This document shows positions 27,461 to 34,397 of a stretch of DNA of 64,000 nt, piece after piece. The number at the start of each line of letters is the position of its first letter. The stretch's first letter is position 1. Under the pieces are notes generated by a model. It saw only the letters and a list, made by a program, of their open reading frames with translations. It did no database searches and was not told where the DNA came from. The position numbers and the translations under genes are program-made. Source of the DNA: an uncultured Clostridia bacterium (GTDB lineage: Bacteria; Bacillota; Clostridia; Christensenellales; Borkfalkiaceae); the NCBI GenBank assembly GCA_947053655.1, contig CAMRTO010000001.1:62001-126000 (forward strand), in the 5' to 3' direction.

Positions 27461-28789
27461 TTATTTTTCGATTTCCGCGTCTACAAACTTTGTTGTTTCG
27501 CCCTTGAACCTTAACGGCAGCGTCCCCAGCTCGCCGTTCCGGTGTTTGGCAATGCGCAGCTCCGCCGCGCCTTTGACTATGCCTTTCTTTATTATTTCCT
27601 CGTCCGAAGCGTTGACGTCCGGACGGTCTATAAACATAACTATGTCGGCGTCCTGCTCTATTGCTCCCGATTCCCTTAAATCGGAAAGCTGGGACTTTTC
27701 GCCGTCCTTTAATCGCCTGAGCTGGGACAAAGCTATTACCGGAACCTGCAGCTCCTTTGCGATCTGCTTCAATTCCCGCGTTATGCTCGTCACTTCGAGC
27801 GTTCTGTTTTCGTCGCCCTTTTTACCGCTTGACATAAGCTGTATGTAATCTACCATTACGAGGTCTAAACGCCCGTCCTTAGCTTTAAATCTCCTGCACT
27901 TGGATAATATCTCCGCCGGCGTTATCCGGGCGCTGTCGTCTATGTATACGGCGCTTTTATTCATTCGCGCCTGCGCCGCGGCTAAGCGCTGCCAATCTTT
28001 ATCGCTCAGCTTACCGGATAAAGCCGCGGCCATGCTTACGTTTGCGTTCGAGCAAATCAGGCGCTGCTTTATCTGCAGCGTCGGCATTTCCATGGAAAAC
28101 ACTGCGCACGTCTTATTGACGTATACCGCGGCGTGCTCTACGATATTCATAGCAAGCGAAGTTTTACCCATGCCGGGGCGCGCAGCTATTACAATCAAGT
28201 CGGACTTTTGCAGTCCGTTAGTGAGCTTGTCTAATCTGAAGAACCCGGTCATAACGCCCCTAAAAGCGTCCTTATTATTCTCTATGGCGTTAAACTTATC
28301 CAGAACGTCATAAAAGCCTTCCTGCCGAATGTCAACAACCGTTGAAGTGTCCTGTGCTTGCGATATGCCGTAAATTTTGTTTTCCGCGAACTGCAAGGCG
28401 TCCTCGGGACTTGTCCCGGCATACTCTGCTATTTCGCGCGCCGCACGCGTTAATTTACGATTAAGGCTGTCACGCTTGACTATATCAATATAATGCTTAT
28501 AATTCGCCGCAGAAGGCGTTATCTGCGTTAATTCCGTTATATAACTTATCCCGCCGACGTCTTCGAGCTTTCCCAGACCGGAAAGCGTATCCGATATAGT
28601 CACAAGGTCTAACGGCTTACGGTTATTGTATACCGTCTTTACTGCGCAAAAGATATTTTTGTGACTCTCAACGTAAAAATCGTCTTCCGTAAGCGACGGG
28701 ATTATTTCTGCGGCGATTGCCTGATCTATTAATATACAACCGAGAACCGACTGCTCGGCTTCCAGATTGTATAAAGTTGCTTCTGTCAT
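27461..28789 (-). CDS. Element-encoded DnaB-like replicative helicase
   Basis: The 442-residue protein has the DnaB N-terminal domain (NLEAEQSVLGCILID) and RecA-like core: Walker A ARPGMGKTS, Walker B LVMVDYIQLM, arginine-finger region ESGAIEQDAD. It unwinds DNA ahead of the replisome. It is strikingly similar to the host DnaB at 47,453 across the whole length. It lacks the host protein's acidic C-terminal tail and stops soon after KFVDAEIEK. A good ribosome site (aaaggagtcacaa) supports the start. The element therefore brings its own helicase, probably captured from a related host. Confidence 0.95.
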   Translation of the reverse strand: MTEATLYNLEAEQSVLGCILIDQAIAAEIIPSLTEDDFYVESHKNIFCAVKTVYNNRKPLDLVTISDTLSGLGKLEDVGGISYITELTQITPSAANYKHYIDIVKRDSLNRKLTRAAREIAEYAGTSPEDALQFAENKIYGISQAQDTSTVVDIRQEGFYDVLDKFNAIENNKDAFRGVMTGFFRLDKLTNGLQKSDLIVIAARPGMGKTSLAMNIVEHAAVYVNKTCAVFSMEMPTLQIKQRLICSNANVSMAAALSGKLSDKDWQRLAAAQARMNKSAVYIDDSARITPAEILSKCRRFKAKDGRLDLVMVDYIQLMSSGKKGDENRTLEVTSITRELKQIAKELQVPVIALSQLRRLKDGEKSQLSDLRESGAIEQDADIVMFIDRPDVNASDEEIIKKGIVKGAAELRIAKHRNGELGTLPLRFKGETTKFVDAEIEK

Positions 28790-28801
28790 TTGTGACTCCT
28801 T

Positions 28802-29275
28802 TTAATCCTTAATAAAGCAAATCCAATGCGTATTGCTGCGCTTTCCGGATTTATGCCCGAATATAGGTTTTACGGGCGTCAGCTTTAAAATTTCGCTTAC
28901 CTTTATGTCTGTTTCGTTCCATTTGAAAATCAAAACACCGTCGGGCTTTAATACACGGAAACACTCCGAAAAACCTTTCCGCAATTCGCTTTTCCAATCT
29001 CCATGAAGCGCGCCGTATTTTATCTGCTGCCAACCCGTAATTTCAGTGTCCGCATTATGTACCAAGTGCGGCGGATCAAAGACTACAAGACTGAATTGTT
29101 CGTCATCGAAGGGCAAAGCGGTGAAGTCGGCCAGAACGTCAGGATTTATTTCATAATCTCTACCGTCGCATAAAATAGTCTTTAATTGCCGATTATCACA
29201 AAACAGAACCCTATCGTCCTTCTTATCGAAGTAAAACATTCTGCCGCCGCAACATACGTCTATTACCGGTTTCAA
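28802..29275 (-). CDS. Phage-type SAM-dependent methyltransferase
   Basis: The 157-residue protein has a compact class I methyltransferase fold: DVCCGGRMFY as the SAM-binding end, FDPPH as the catalytic motif, and VLKPDGVLIFKWNE as the conserved strand. Proteins of this kind are common in prophages and plasmids of Firmicutes. DNA adenine/cytosine or other targets are possible. It precedes dnaB in the same operon. It may protect element DNA from host restriction, an inference. Confidence 0.8.
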   Translation of the reverse strand: MKPVIDVCCGGRMFYFDKKDDRVLFCDNRQLKTILCDGRDYEINPDVLADFTALPFDDEQFSLVVFDPPHLVHNADTEITGWQQIKYGALHGDWKSELRKGFSECFRVLKPDGVLIFKWNETDIKVSEILKLTPVKPIFGHKSGKRSNTHWICFIKD

Positions 29276-29293
29276 TTTTTCACTCCTTTAGTG

Positions 29294-29539
29294 TTACTTC
29301 ACTTGAAAGATTTCCTCGTTGACTTGGAAATTCTCCCCGTCGGCAAGCAAAACATTAGCGTCTACAAGCCGCTTACATGCACGTCGCACGTCGTCCTTGT
29401 TCAATCCAAGCGAGACGGCCGCCTCGTAAAAATTTATTGGCGCCCAAGCCTCGCCCTGAGTTCGAATTATATATTTTAAAAACTCGTTCTCAACCCCGCA
29501 TAACTTTTTAAACAACTTTACCGCGTCAATATTACGCAC
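29294..29539 (-). CDS. Small winged-helix-like protein
   Basis: The 81-residue protein reads as a compact helix-turn-helix (EAAVSLGLNKDDVRRACKRL, then a short wing VLLADGENFQV). It overlaps the upstream gene by eight bases. It could bind DNA as an accessory replication or regulatory protein. Confidence 0.65.
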   Translation of the reverse strand: MRNIDAVKLFKKLCGVENEFLKYIIRTQGEAWAPINFYEAAVSLGLNKDDVRRACKRLVDANVLLADGENFQVNEEIFQVK

Positions 29540-29765
29540 TGCTCTGCACCTCGCTTATGGTTATTTGCCCTTCTGATATTTTGTTCTTAACTCCGCCGCA
29601 ACCGGTATTACGGTGGCGGAAAGCGCATGAAGGACAATAACATTTCTTTTCGCCGTGCCCTATAGCCCAGCCGTGCGCCTTTGCCGCGTCTTTATTTTTA
29701 TACCTGCCTATAACTCTTTTACAGTTTTCGTCGTCGCAAGTAAACTCATAATATTTCTCTATCAT
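29532..29765 (-). CDS. Small cysteine-rich putative zinc protein
   Basis: The true start is the ATG at 29765, overlapping the upstream stop as ATGA, giving 77 residues rather than the 117 in the track. Cysteines in TCDDENC and CYCPSC, plus a later CGG, suggest a zinc ribbon. Unknown function; translationally coupled to both neighbours. Confidence 0.65.
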   Translation of the reverse strand: MIEKYYEFTCDDENCKRVIGRYKNKDAAKAHGWAIGHGEKKCYCPSCAFRHRNTGCGGVKNKISEGQITISEVQSSA

Positions 29766-30709
29766 TCTGTTTCCCCTTCTATTTCTTCTTTCGTCTCGTC
29801 CCCGTCCGGCTGTTCTTCCGAAAGCCCGCCGCTCTCCGAGGCGTTTTCCGCCGGAGCCGGCTCTCCTGGATCGTCTACAGCACATATATCTTGCATACCG
29901 TTAAGTTCGTCCAAATCATAAGGCTCGCCTTCTGCAGCTTCGTCATCGTCAGGTTGTTCAGATTCTTCCGGTGACTCGCTATATATAACTCTACTAACAA
30001 CAGGCGCAGCTTCCTCAGGCTCGGAATCTTCCTCTTGTTTATGCAGAGTAGTGTTCTTTATTGCAAGCGCAATTACAAGTTGCCGCAATATGTCTTTGTG
30101 CTTTTTTCTGAACTGCTTTCGCCTATACCACGGCACCGAACTTACAATTGTTTCGAATATTTCTTCTGCAGTATCGTATTCACCGTAGACAAACTCTTTT
30201 TGGGAAGCAATATCCTCTGTCAACAGGGCAAGCTCTACCTGTGTTTCCAACTCGGCTTCTTCTATACATAGACGCATAGGCAAATTCGGACGCTTCCTTC
30301 TGAACGGTCTTCTTTCGTAATCCGGCGTTAAATTCTCCCTCTTTATGGCTTTTATATATTGACGGCTCAAATCGTTTTCTTCGCGGGTGCGCTGTATTTT
30401 TTCGATTTTACTTTTATATGAGGCGAAAACAACGCTCTCCATGTATGACCGCATTTCCTGACCGGTTATATTAAATCCGTTTTTCATATTGTCCAGCATT
30501 TCAAAGTAAGCTTCATTGATCTCGCTTAATTCTTCTTCGGAAATATAAAATTCTTCACCGTCTTCAAGTCTGAACTTTGGCAACCGTGTCTGTATTGCTC
30601 TTTGTTTCGCTGCACGGGCGGCTTGCTGTTCGGGACTGCCGCTCGCCGGATCTCCGCTGTATATCGAAACTGTTGCATTTACGTTATTTATTTCTTCATC
30701 AGGCTGCAT
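29762..30709 (-). CDS. Element protein with long acidic C-terminal tail
   Basis: The 315-residue protein has a helical, basic-rich centre (RRPFRRKRPNLPMR; WYRRKQFRKKHKDI) and a C-terminal third that is almost entirely acidic and proline-rich (ESEQPDDDEAAEGEP). It lies directly downstream of the Zot-like ATPase gene with an 11-base overlap. No family is recognised. The acidic tail could mimic DNA or bind basic proteins encoded by the same operon. Confidence 0.7.
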   Translation of the reverse strand: MQPDEEINNVNATVSIYSGDPASGSPEQQAARAAKQRAIQTRLPKFRLEDGEEFYISEEELSEINEAYFEMLDNMKNGFNITGQEMRSYMESVVFASYKSKIEKIQRTREENDLSRQYIKAIKRENLTPDYERRPFRRKRPNLPMRLCIEEAELETQVELALLTEDIASQKEFVYGEYDTAEEIFETIVSSVPWYRRKQFRKKHKDILRQLVIALAIKNTTLHKQEEDSEPEEAAPVVSRVIYSESPEESEQPDDDEAAEGEPYDLDELNGMQDICAVDDPGEPAPAENASESGGLSEEQPDGDETKEEIEGETE

Positions 30710-31565
30710 ATTTCGCTCCTTGCTCTTTTACTTTTTTAGAATTATCTATAACGGGTTTTTGCCTGTACCATGAAGGGCGCGACTGGTTATAAATAATTTG
30801 CTGTTCAGGCGGTAGTTTTCTTTGTTCTTCTACGGTCACAAATTCTAACATGCTGTAGTTCTTGCCTTCCGCCGGGATATAATCTTTTTGACGGTTGCGG
30901 CTTTCGTAATATGCAAAGATATTGCCTTCAAATGAGTATGTTGTATTGCGGTAATATGCCGAGCGGTTGCCGGCAAGATATGACTCATAGTCCTGCAAAG
31001 AGAAAAACTCGCGGCAAATCCACGTTGAACGCATAACCCGCCCGTATGCGTCTTCGTCGTTTATCATGCCTTGAACTTCAATAAATTTATTTGCGTTCTT
31101 TCTGATATTAAGATCGAGCGAATCGCCGCGCTGCGCGTCTATCATTATAGTCAGGAAATTATGACCGTGGGTTTCGAAAAACTGACTGACATTATCCGGC
31201 ATTGAAGCACTTTCGCGTCCGTCCCAATATTTTCTGCCCTCCGTGACGTGCAGGCAACTGCATGGCAGAATGTTCTGTATTTTATCTGCAGTGTCGGGCG
31301 TAGGCTTTCCGAGCATGTAAGGATTCAACACAAAAGGCTTAAATTCTTTTTTATAGCCTATCGGTATCTTCGCTTCATAGTTGGAATATATCGGCGGCTT
31401 CTTTGAATAGCCGAGCTTCAGCTCTCTGTTCTCGTTATACCCGGAAATTATTTGTCTGCTCTGACGCTGCAGTAAAAACCCATTGTACATGAGTTCGCGA
31501 AACATGAATAAAGTATTAAGCGCAGTTTTACCCGCTCTTGGTTTACCTACAATTTCTATTATCAT
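30699..31565 (-). CDS. Zot/pI-like P-loop ATPase (filamentous-phage assembly family)
   Basis: The 288-residue protein begins MIIEIVGKPRAGKTALNTLF with Walker A GKPRAGKT at residues 7-14. A strand and acidic residue HVTEGRKYWDGR follow, then FFETHGHNFLTIMIDAQRGD and the downstream NIRKNANKFIEV. This order (P-loop, modified Walker B, HGH...Q, I-R) matches Zot/gene-I proteins that drive extrusion of filamentous phages through the inner membrane. The usual aspartate of Walker B is replaced (VTE), and I see no C-terminal membrane helix, which most pI proteins have. It is the best functional clue to how the element leaves the cell. Confidence 0.72.
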   Translation of the reverse strand: MIIEIVGKPRAGKTALNTLFMFRELMYNGFLLQRQSRQIISGYNENRELKLGYSKKPPIYSNYEAKIPIGYKKEFKPFVLNPYMLGKPTPDTADKIQNILPCSCLHVTEGRKYWDGRESASMPDNVSQFFETHGHNFLTIMIDAQRGDSLDLNIRKNANKFIEVQGMINDEDAYGRVMRSTWICREFFSLQDYESYLAGNRSAYYRNTTYSFEGNIFAYYESRNRQKDYIPAEGKNYSMLEFVTVEEQRKLPPEQQIIYNQSRPSWYRQKPVIDNSKKVKEQGAKYAA

Positions 31566-32158
31566 TTCTTACTGTGGTTTTCTGCTTTATATGTGTGCGA
31601 GACCTGCCTGTCCGTCTTTTCGATTTTATAAAGTATTCCCGTCTTCTTCAAAATGTCCGCGGCATACTCCGCTGCTTCTTTCGGTGTCTCGAACGTCTTG
31701 CCGGCACGGGGACCGTCAAAAACCGTGTACCCGCCTATTTTAGCCACTTTGCGTAGCTCTTTTCTGTTCGTCCGCTTCGGCTCTATTTTCTTTATAATTA
31801 TAGGCTTCCCTTCGTCCGTACCGCGCTCGTATTTGTCCGAGTGCTTTATCTGCGGCTTCTGCGTTTTCTCGGGCTTTGTTGCCTGCTTGGGCGCCTGCGC
31901 AGAAGGTGTAATTTTACGTGTTTTAGGTTTGGTATCCGCTGCCGACTTGCCGGACTTTTTGGGGGCTTTTGTCTTGCTTTTATTTCCAGATAAATCCGTC
32001 GTCTTCGATACAGCTATAATTGTTCCGTCTTTTGTTACGGTTGCTTTATACCCTTTTGGGATACTTTGCTTTTCGCCGTTCGCGTCGGTCTTCTTTACTT
32101 TTGGTAAATCCGATTTTTTATTTGTATTCTTTTTGTCGTTCTTTTTCTTTCCGAACAT
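31562..32158 (-). CDS. Highly basic element protein with conserved C-terminal domain
   Basis: The 198-residue protein is lysine/proline-rich and disordered for its first 130 residues. It ends in a small folded segment (YTVFDGPRAGKTFETPKEAAEYAADIL). It starts after AAAGGAGCGAATA and overlaps the Zot-like gene by four bases. Nucleic-acid binding is likely from charge; function is unknown. Confidence 0.7.
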   Translation of the reverse strand: MFGKKKNDKKNTNKKSDLPKVKKTDANGEKQSIPKGYKATVTKDGTIIAVSKTTDLSGNKSKTKAPKKSGKSAADTKPKTRKITPSAQAPKQATKPEKTQKPQIKHSDKYERGTDEGKPIIIKKIEPKRTNRKELRKVAKIGGYTVFDGPRAGKTFETPKEAAEYAADILKKTGILYKIEKTDRQVSHTYKAENHSKK

Positions 32159-32177
32159 ATTATTCGCTCCTTTTATG

Positions 32178-32290
32178 TTGACTTTTTATTTTTGTTGAGT
32201 ATAATATTTATTGAAAAGGTTATTTGTTCGCCTTGTGGCTTGAACGGTGCGAATAAGTGGATTTATCCGCTCGCAACCTTTTCTTATTTT
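32178..32290 (+). ncRNA. Putative small RNA 1, opposite strand to operon
   Basis: A promoter TTGACT (32,178)-16 bp-TATAAT (32,200) leads into about 75 nt. The RNA's 5' end GAAAAGGTT (32,213) pairs perfectly over 9 bp with AACCTTTTC (32,275-32,283), followed by TTATTTTTT. Internal stems GCC/GGC and GCGA-AGTGGAT/ATCCGCT-CGC fill the middle. It ends the gap upstream of the basic protein gene and is antisense to the operon mRNA. No coding potential is apparent. Confidence 0.6.
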
Positions 32291-32294
32291 TTAT

Positions 32295-32452
32295 TTGACT
32301 TTTTAAAAATTATTTGATATTATGATTATGGTCTCTGAAATACGAGAACACCACAGTCCTCAGGACTGAATGCAGGTAAGGCTGAAATGCCTTACACCCG
32401 CCGTTGATATTTCCGGCATTGAAGCAGGTGGTTTAATCCTGCTTTTTCTTTT
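32295..32452 (+). ncRNA. Putative small RNA 2, opposite strand to operon
   Basis: A promoter TTGACT (32,295)-17 bp-TATTAT (32,318) is followed by about 120 nt. Hairpins are CAGTCC-tca-GGACTG (32,354-32,368) and GTAAGGC-tgaaat-GCCTTAC (32,376-32,395). The terminator AAGCAGG/CCTGCTT (32,422-32,444) with a T-run closes it. The terminator overlaps the 3' end of the convergent gene at 32,433. I could not match it to a known RNA family. Confidence 0.6.
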
Positions 32453-32900
32453 TATTGCCGTTTTTCAGTGCGGCAATTTTCTTTTTGTTTTCCGTTGATT
32501 GTCTTGTATGATTTAAAACTGTCTTACGCACCTCATTTACCTGCCGGATATTTAAATCGTATTTCTTAGGGTTCGCTATAAACCGCACGCCGTCAATGCG
32601 GATTGCGTTACCGTCGCTGTCCTCTATCTCTACAAAGTGTTTAAAATATGTAGTTTTGCCGTTACCCTTTTTATAGCCGCTTAACTTCGAAGTATTAGAC
32701 TGCTTTTCTGTCGTTAATTTAACGACTGCCAGCTCGCCCTTGTCGTTAAAATCTATAACGGCTATCCAGCGTTTATCTTTAGGTTTGCTTACTATACCTT
32801 TGCCTTTCTCAATGGGCAAGAATATATCTTTTGTCTTTATCGTTCTTCCGAGCGGCATTTGATTTTGCTTGGAAGAATTTTTGTTTTCTGTCTTTTTCAT
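32433..32900 (-). CDS. Basic element protein of unknown function
   Basis: The 155-residue lysine-rich protein has a central beta-rich segment (WIAVIDFNDKGELAVVKLT; YFKHFVEIEDSDGNAI) flanked by basic tails. It overlaps the preceding gene's stop by four bases. No family is recognised; RNA or DNA binding is plausible from charge. Confidence 0.65.
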   Translation of the reverse strand: MKKTENKNSSKQNQMPLGRTIKTKDIFLPIEKGKGIVSKPKDKRWIAVIDFNDKGELAVVKLTTEKQSNTSKLSGYKKGNGKTTYFKHFVEIEDSDGNAIRIDGVRFIANPKKYDLNIRQVNEVRKTVLNHTRQSTENKKKIAALKNGNKKKKQD

Positions 32901-33148
32901 TTGTTCCCCTTTAAGCTTTTATGTGTTACGGCTTCCGCAGTCTGATACGCAGTTACCTTCGGCAACGGCGGCAGCGTTAGCAGATAATACTTGTATCTCT
33001 GCATGTTCGCAGAGAAAAAATCTACGTGCGCTTCAAGCAGTTTATACGCGTTAAATTGCATATCACGCTGCAGTACTTGAAAGCCTGCCGGCAAGTCGTT
33101 TATTTCACTTAAATTTACTTCGTACTGTAACTGAACAATGCTTTTCAT
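32897..33148 (-). CDS. Small element protein of unknown function
   Basis: I choose the ATG at 33148 (83 residues, MKSIVQLQYEV) because it follows AAGGAGCGCAA, the same ribosome-site form as the gene at 32158. The track's earlier start has none. No motif is recognised. Confidence 0.65.
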   Translation of the reverse strand: MKSIVQLQYEVNLSEINDLPAGFQVLQRDMQFNAYKLLEAHVDFFSANMQRYKYYLLTLPPLPKVTAYQTAEAVTHKSLKGNK

Positions 33149-33203
33149 TTGCGCTCCTTTTTTACAATGGATTTTACCGAACATCACTTTTTTGTTTTTT
33201 ATG

Positions 33204-33312
33204 TTGACTTTTTATATTTACGGTGTATAATATAAATAGAAAGGTAAATGTGCATTCGCTGCACGGGTTAAGAACGAATTAAGTTTCGGGCAACCGCCTT
33301 TCTTTTTTTATT
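33204..33312 (+). ncRNA. Putative small RNA 3, opposite strand to operon
   Basis: A promoter TTGACT (33,204)-16 bp-TATAAT (33,226) precedes about 75 nt. The 5' end AGAAAGG (33,238) pairs with CCTTTCT (33,297-33,303), followed by a T-run, the same closed layout as small RNA 1. An internal hairpin GTGCA-ttcgc-TGCAC is present. A 19-bp stretch including the -35 region (ttttatgttgactttttat) is identical to that of small RNA 1. Confidence 0.6.
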
Positions 33313-33676
33313 TCTTTTCATTCCTTAATTTTTCAATCAGTTCCCAAACCGTCTTTTTATCTGCCGCACTTAATCCCAAACCGTCTAATTTTCTACCGTA
33401 GTCTTTCGCTTTTTTTTGAGTAATCTTCGGACGAACATAGGCGGGTTTTTTGTCTTTGGGATCAGGATTTTTTTTAAGAGGTACATTATTCACGCCTTTC
33501 GTACGTTTACCGTGTGTCACACCAACGCTCTGAAGCTTGTTGCCCGTACGCCCACATACATAATGTAGATGACCTTTTTCTTCGCGCGTGTTAAGCTTCC
33601 TGAATTCGTCTTTATCTACAACTTTTTCTGACTTTTTTGCCGCTGCCTTTTGCGGCTTTTTTTCTTTCTTATTCAT
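33308..33676 (-). CDS. Basic element protein
   Basis: The 122-residue lysine-rich protein has a folded-looking centre (LHYVCGRTGNKLQSVGVTHG) and a C-terminal helix (SAADKKTVWELIEKLRNEKK). It overlaps the DUF3850 gene by four bases. Function unknown; nucleic-acid binding is a guess from charge. Confidence 0.65.
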   Translation of the reverse strand: MNKKEKKPQKAAAKKSEKVVDKDEFRKLNTREEKGHLHYVCGRTGNKLQSVGVTHGKRTKGVNNVPLKKNPDPKDKKPAYVRPKITQKKAKDYGRKLDGLGLSAADKKTVWELIEKLRNEKK

Positions 33677-34065
33677 TTAATTTCCTTATCCGTTATATTT
33701 AAAATCTCAAACGTAAATGCGACGTGGCCGTTTAAACCTGCGCCGTCCAGCTCGAATACGTCTTTTATTTTTATTAAGCACTTGCGTCCGGTGTAAAGCT
33801 CTTTACGATAAGCTCCGCAGCAGTGACGCCGGCAGTCTTCCGGTATTTTATGATAGTCTTGCTCATTGTAAGGGTCATACTCAACCGGCGGACAGTTTGC
33901 GCCGAAATCCGGACAAGCCGGTATATCTCGATAGCCTTCAAACTCTTCTAAAATTACATTATCGCCGGGCTTAAAGCCTCGGTCATTGTTGCGTATCTCC
34001 ATGGGCTTTTTACCGTCTATAACCGACTGAAAATATTCAGGCAGCGTTTTTAAATGGTGTGTCAT
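33673..34065 (-). CDS. DUF3850 domain protein (ASCH/PUA-like)
   Basis: The 130-residue protein begins THHLKTLPEYFQSVIDGKKP and continues EIRNNDRGFKPGDNVILEE, the DUF3850 signature found in phages and integrative elements. The fold is PUA/ASCH-like and binds RNA or modified bases in relatives. This copy carries an unusual central insertion with cysteines (CRRHCCGAY). Confidence 0.8.
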   Translation of the reverse strand: MTHHLKTLPEYFQSVIDGKKPMEIRNNDRGFKPGDNVILEEFEGYRDIPACPDFGANCPPVEYDPYNEQDYHKIPEDCRRHCCGAYRKELYTGRKCLIKIKDVFELDGAGLNGHVAFTFEILNITDKEIK

Positions 34066-34397
34066 TTGTCTTCTCCCTTCAACCGCGCAATTAATTCAGA
34101 AAACGTTTCCGGCAGATCTACCGTTTTTTCAATCGTTTCAGTCGACTCGTTAAGTATTGCTATCAAGTCATCAAACATTGCCGAATCTATTAATCCACAT
34201 GTATCTTTTTTTACAGTCTTTTTCAGGCTATCCAAATACAATTGAACTCTTGCCGCAAGTAAAATCCGTAATTCCCAATCCCCATATGAGCATAGCGTTG
34301 TTGATTTAGTTATACCGACAACCGCTACCATATTCGATTTAAACTCTAATACTGGTTTACCCGCACGCGTTATTTTTACGTCGTAAGGCTCTTTCAT
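34062..34397 (-). CDS. Element hypothetical protein
   Basis: The 111-residue protein has a beta N-terminus (DVKITRAGKPVLEFKSNMVAV) and a helical C-terminus (LIAILNESTETIEK). It overlaps both neighbours by four bases. No family is recognised. Confidence 0.62.
   Translation of the reverse strand: MKEPYDVKITRAGKPVLEFKSNMVAVVGITKSTTLCSYGDWELRILLAARVQLYLDSLKKTVKKDTCGLIDSAMFDDLIAILNESTETIEKTVDLPETFSELIARLKGEDK

Noticed and set aside
29532-29885. 117-residue version of the small zinc protein
   Set aside because: Its first 40 residues lie in the overlapping acidic gene's other frame; the ATGA-coupled start at 29,765 is better.
32330-32452. Hammerhead-like ribozyme in small RNA 2 (ctgaatg/ctgaaat motifs)
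   Set aside because: The required CUGAUGA core and a GAAA partner in the correct order are not present; promoter plus terminator are enough to call a generic small RNA.
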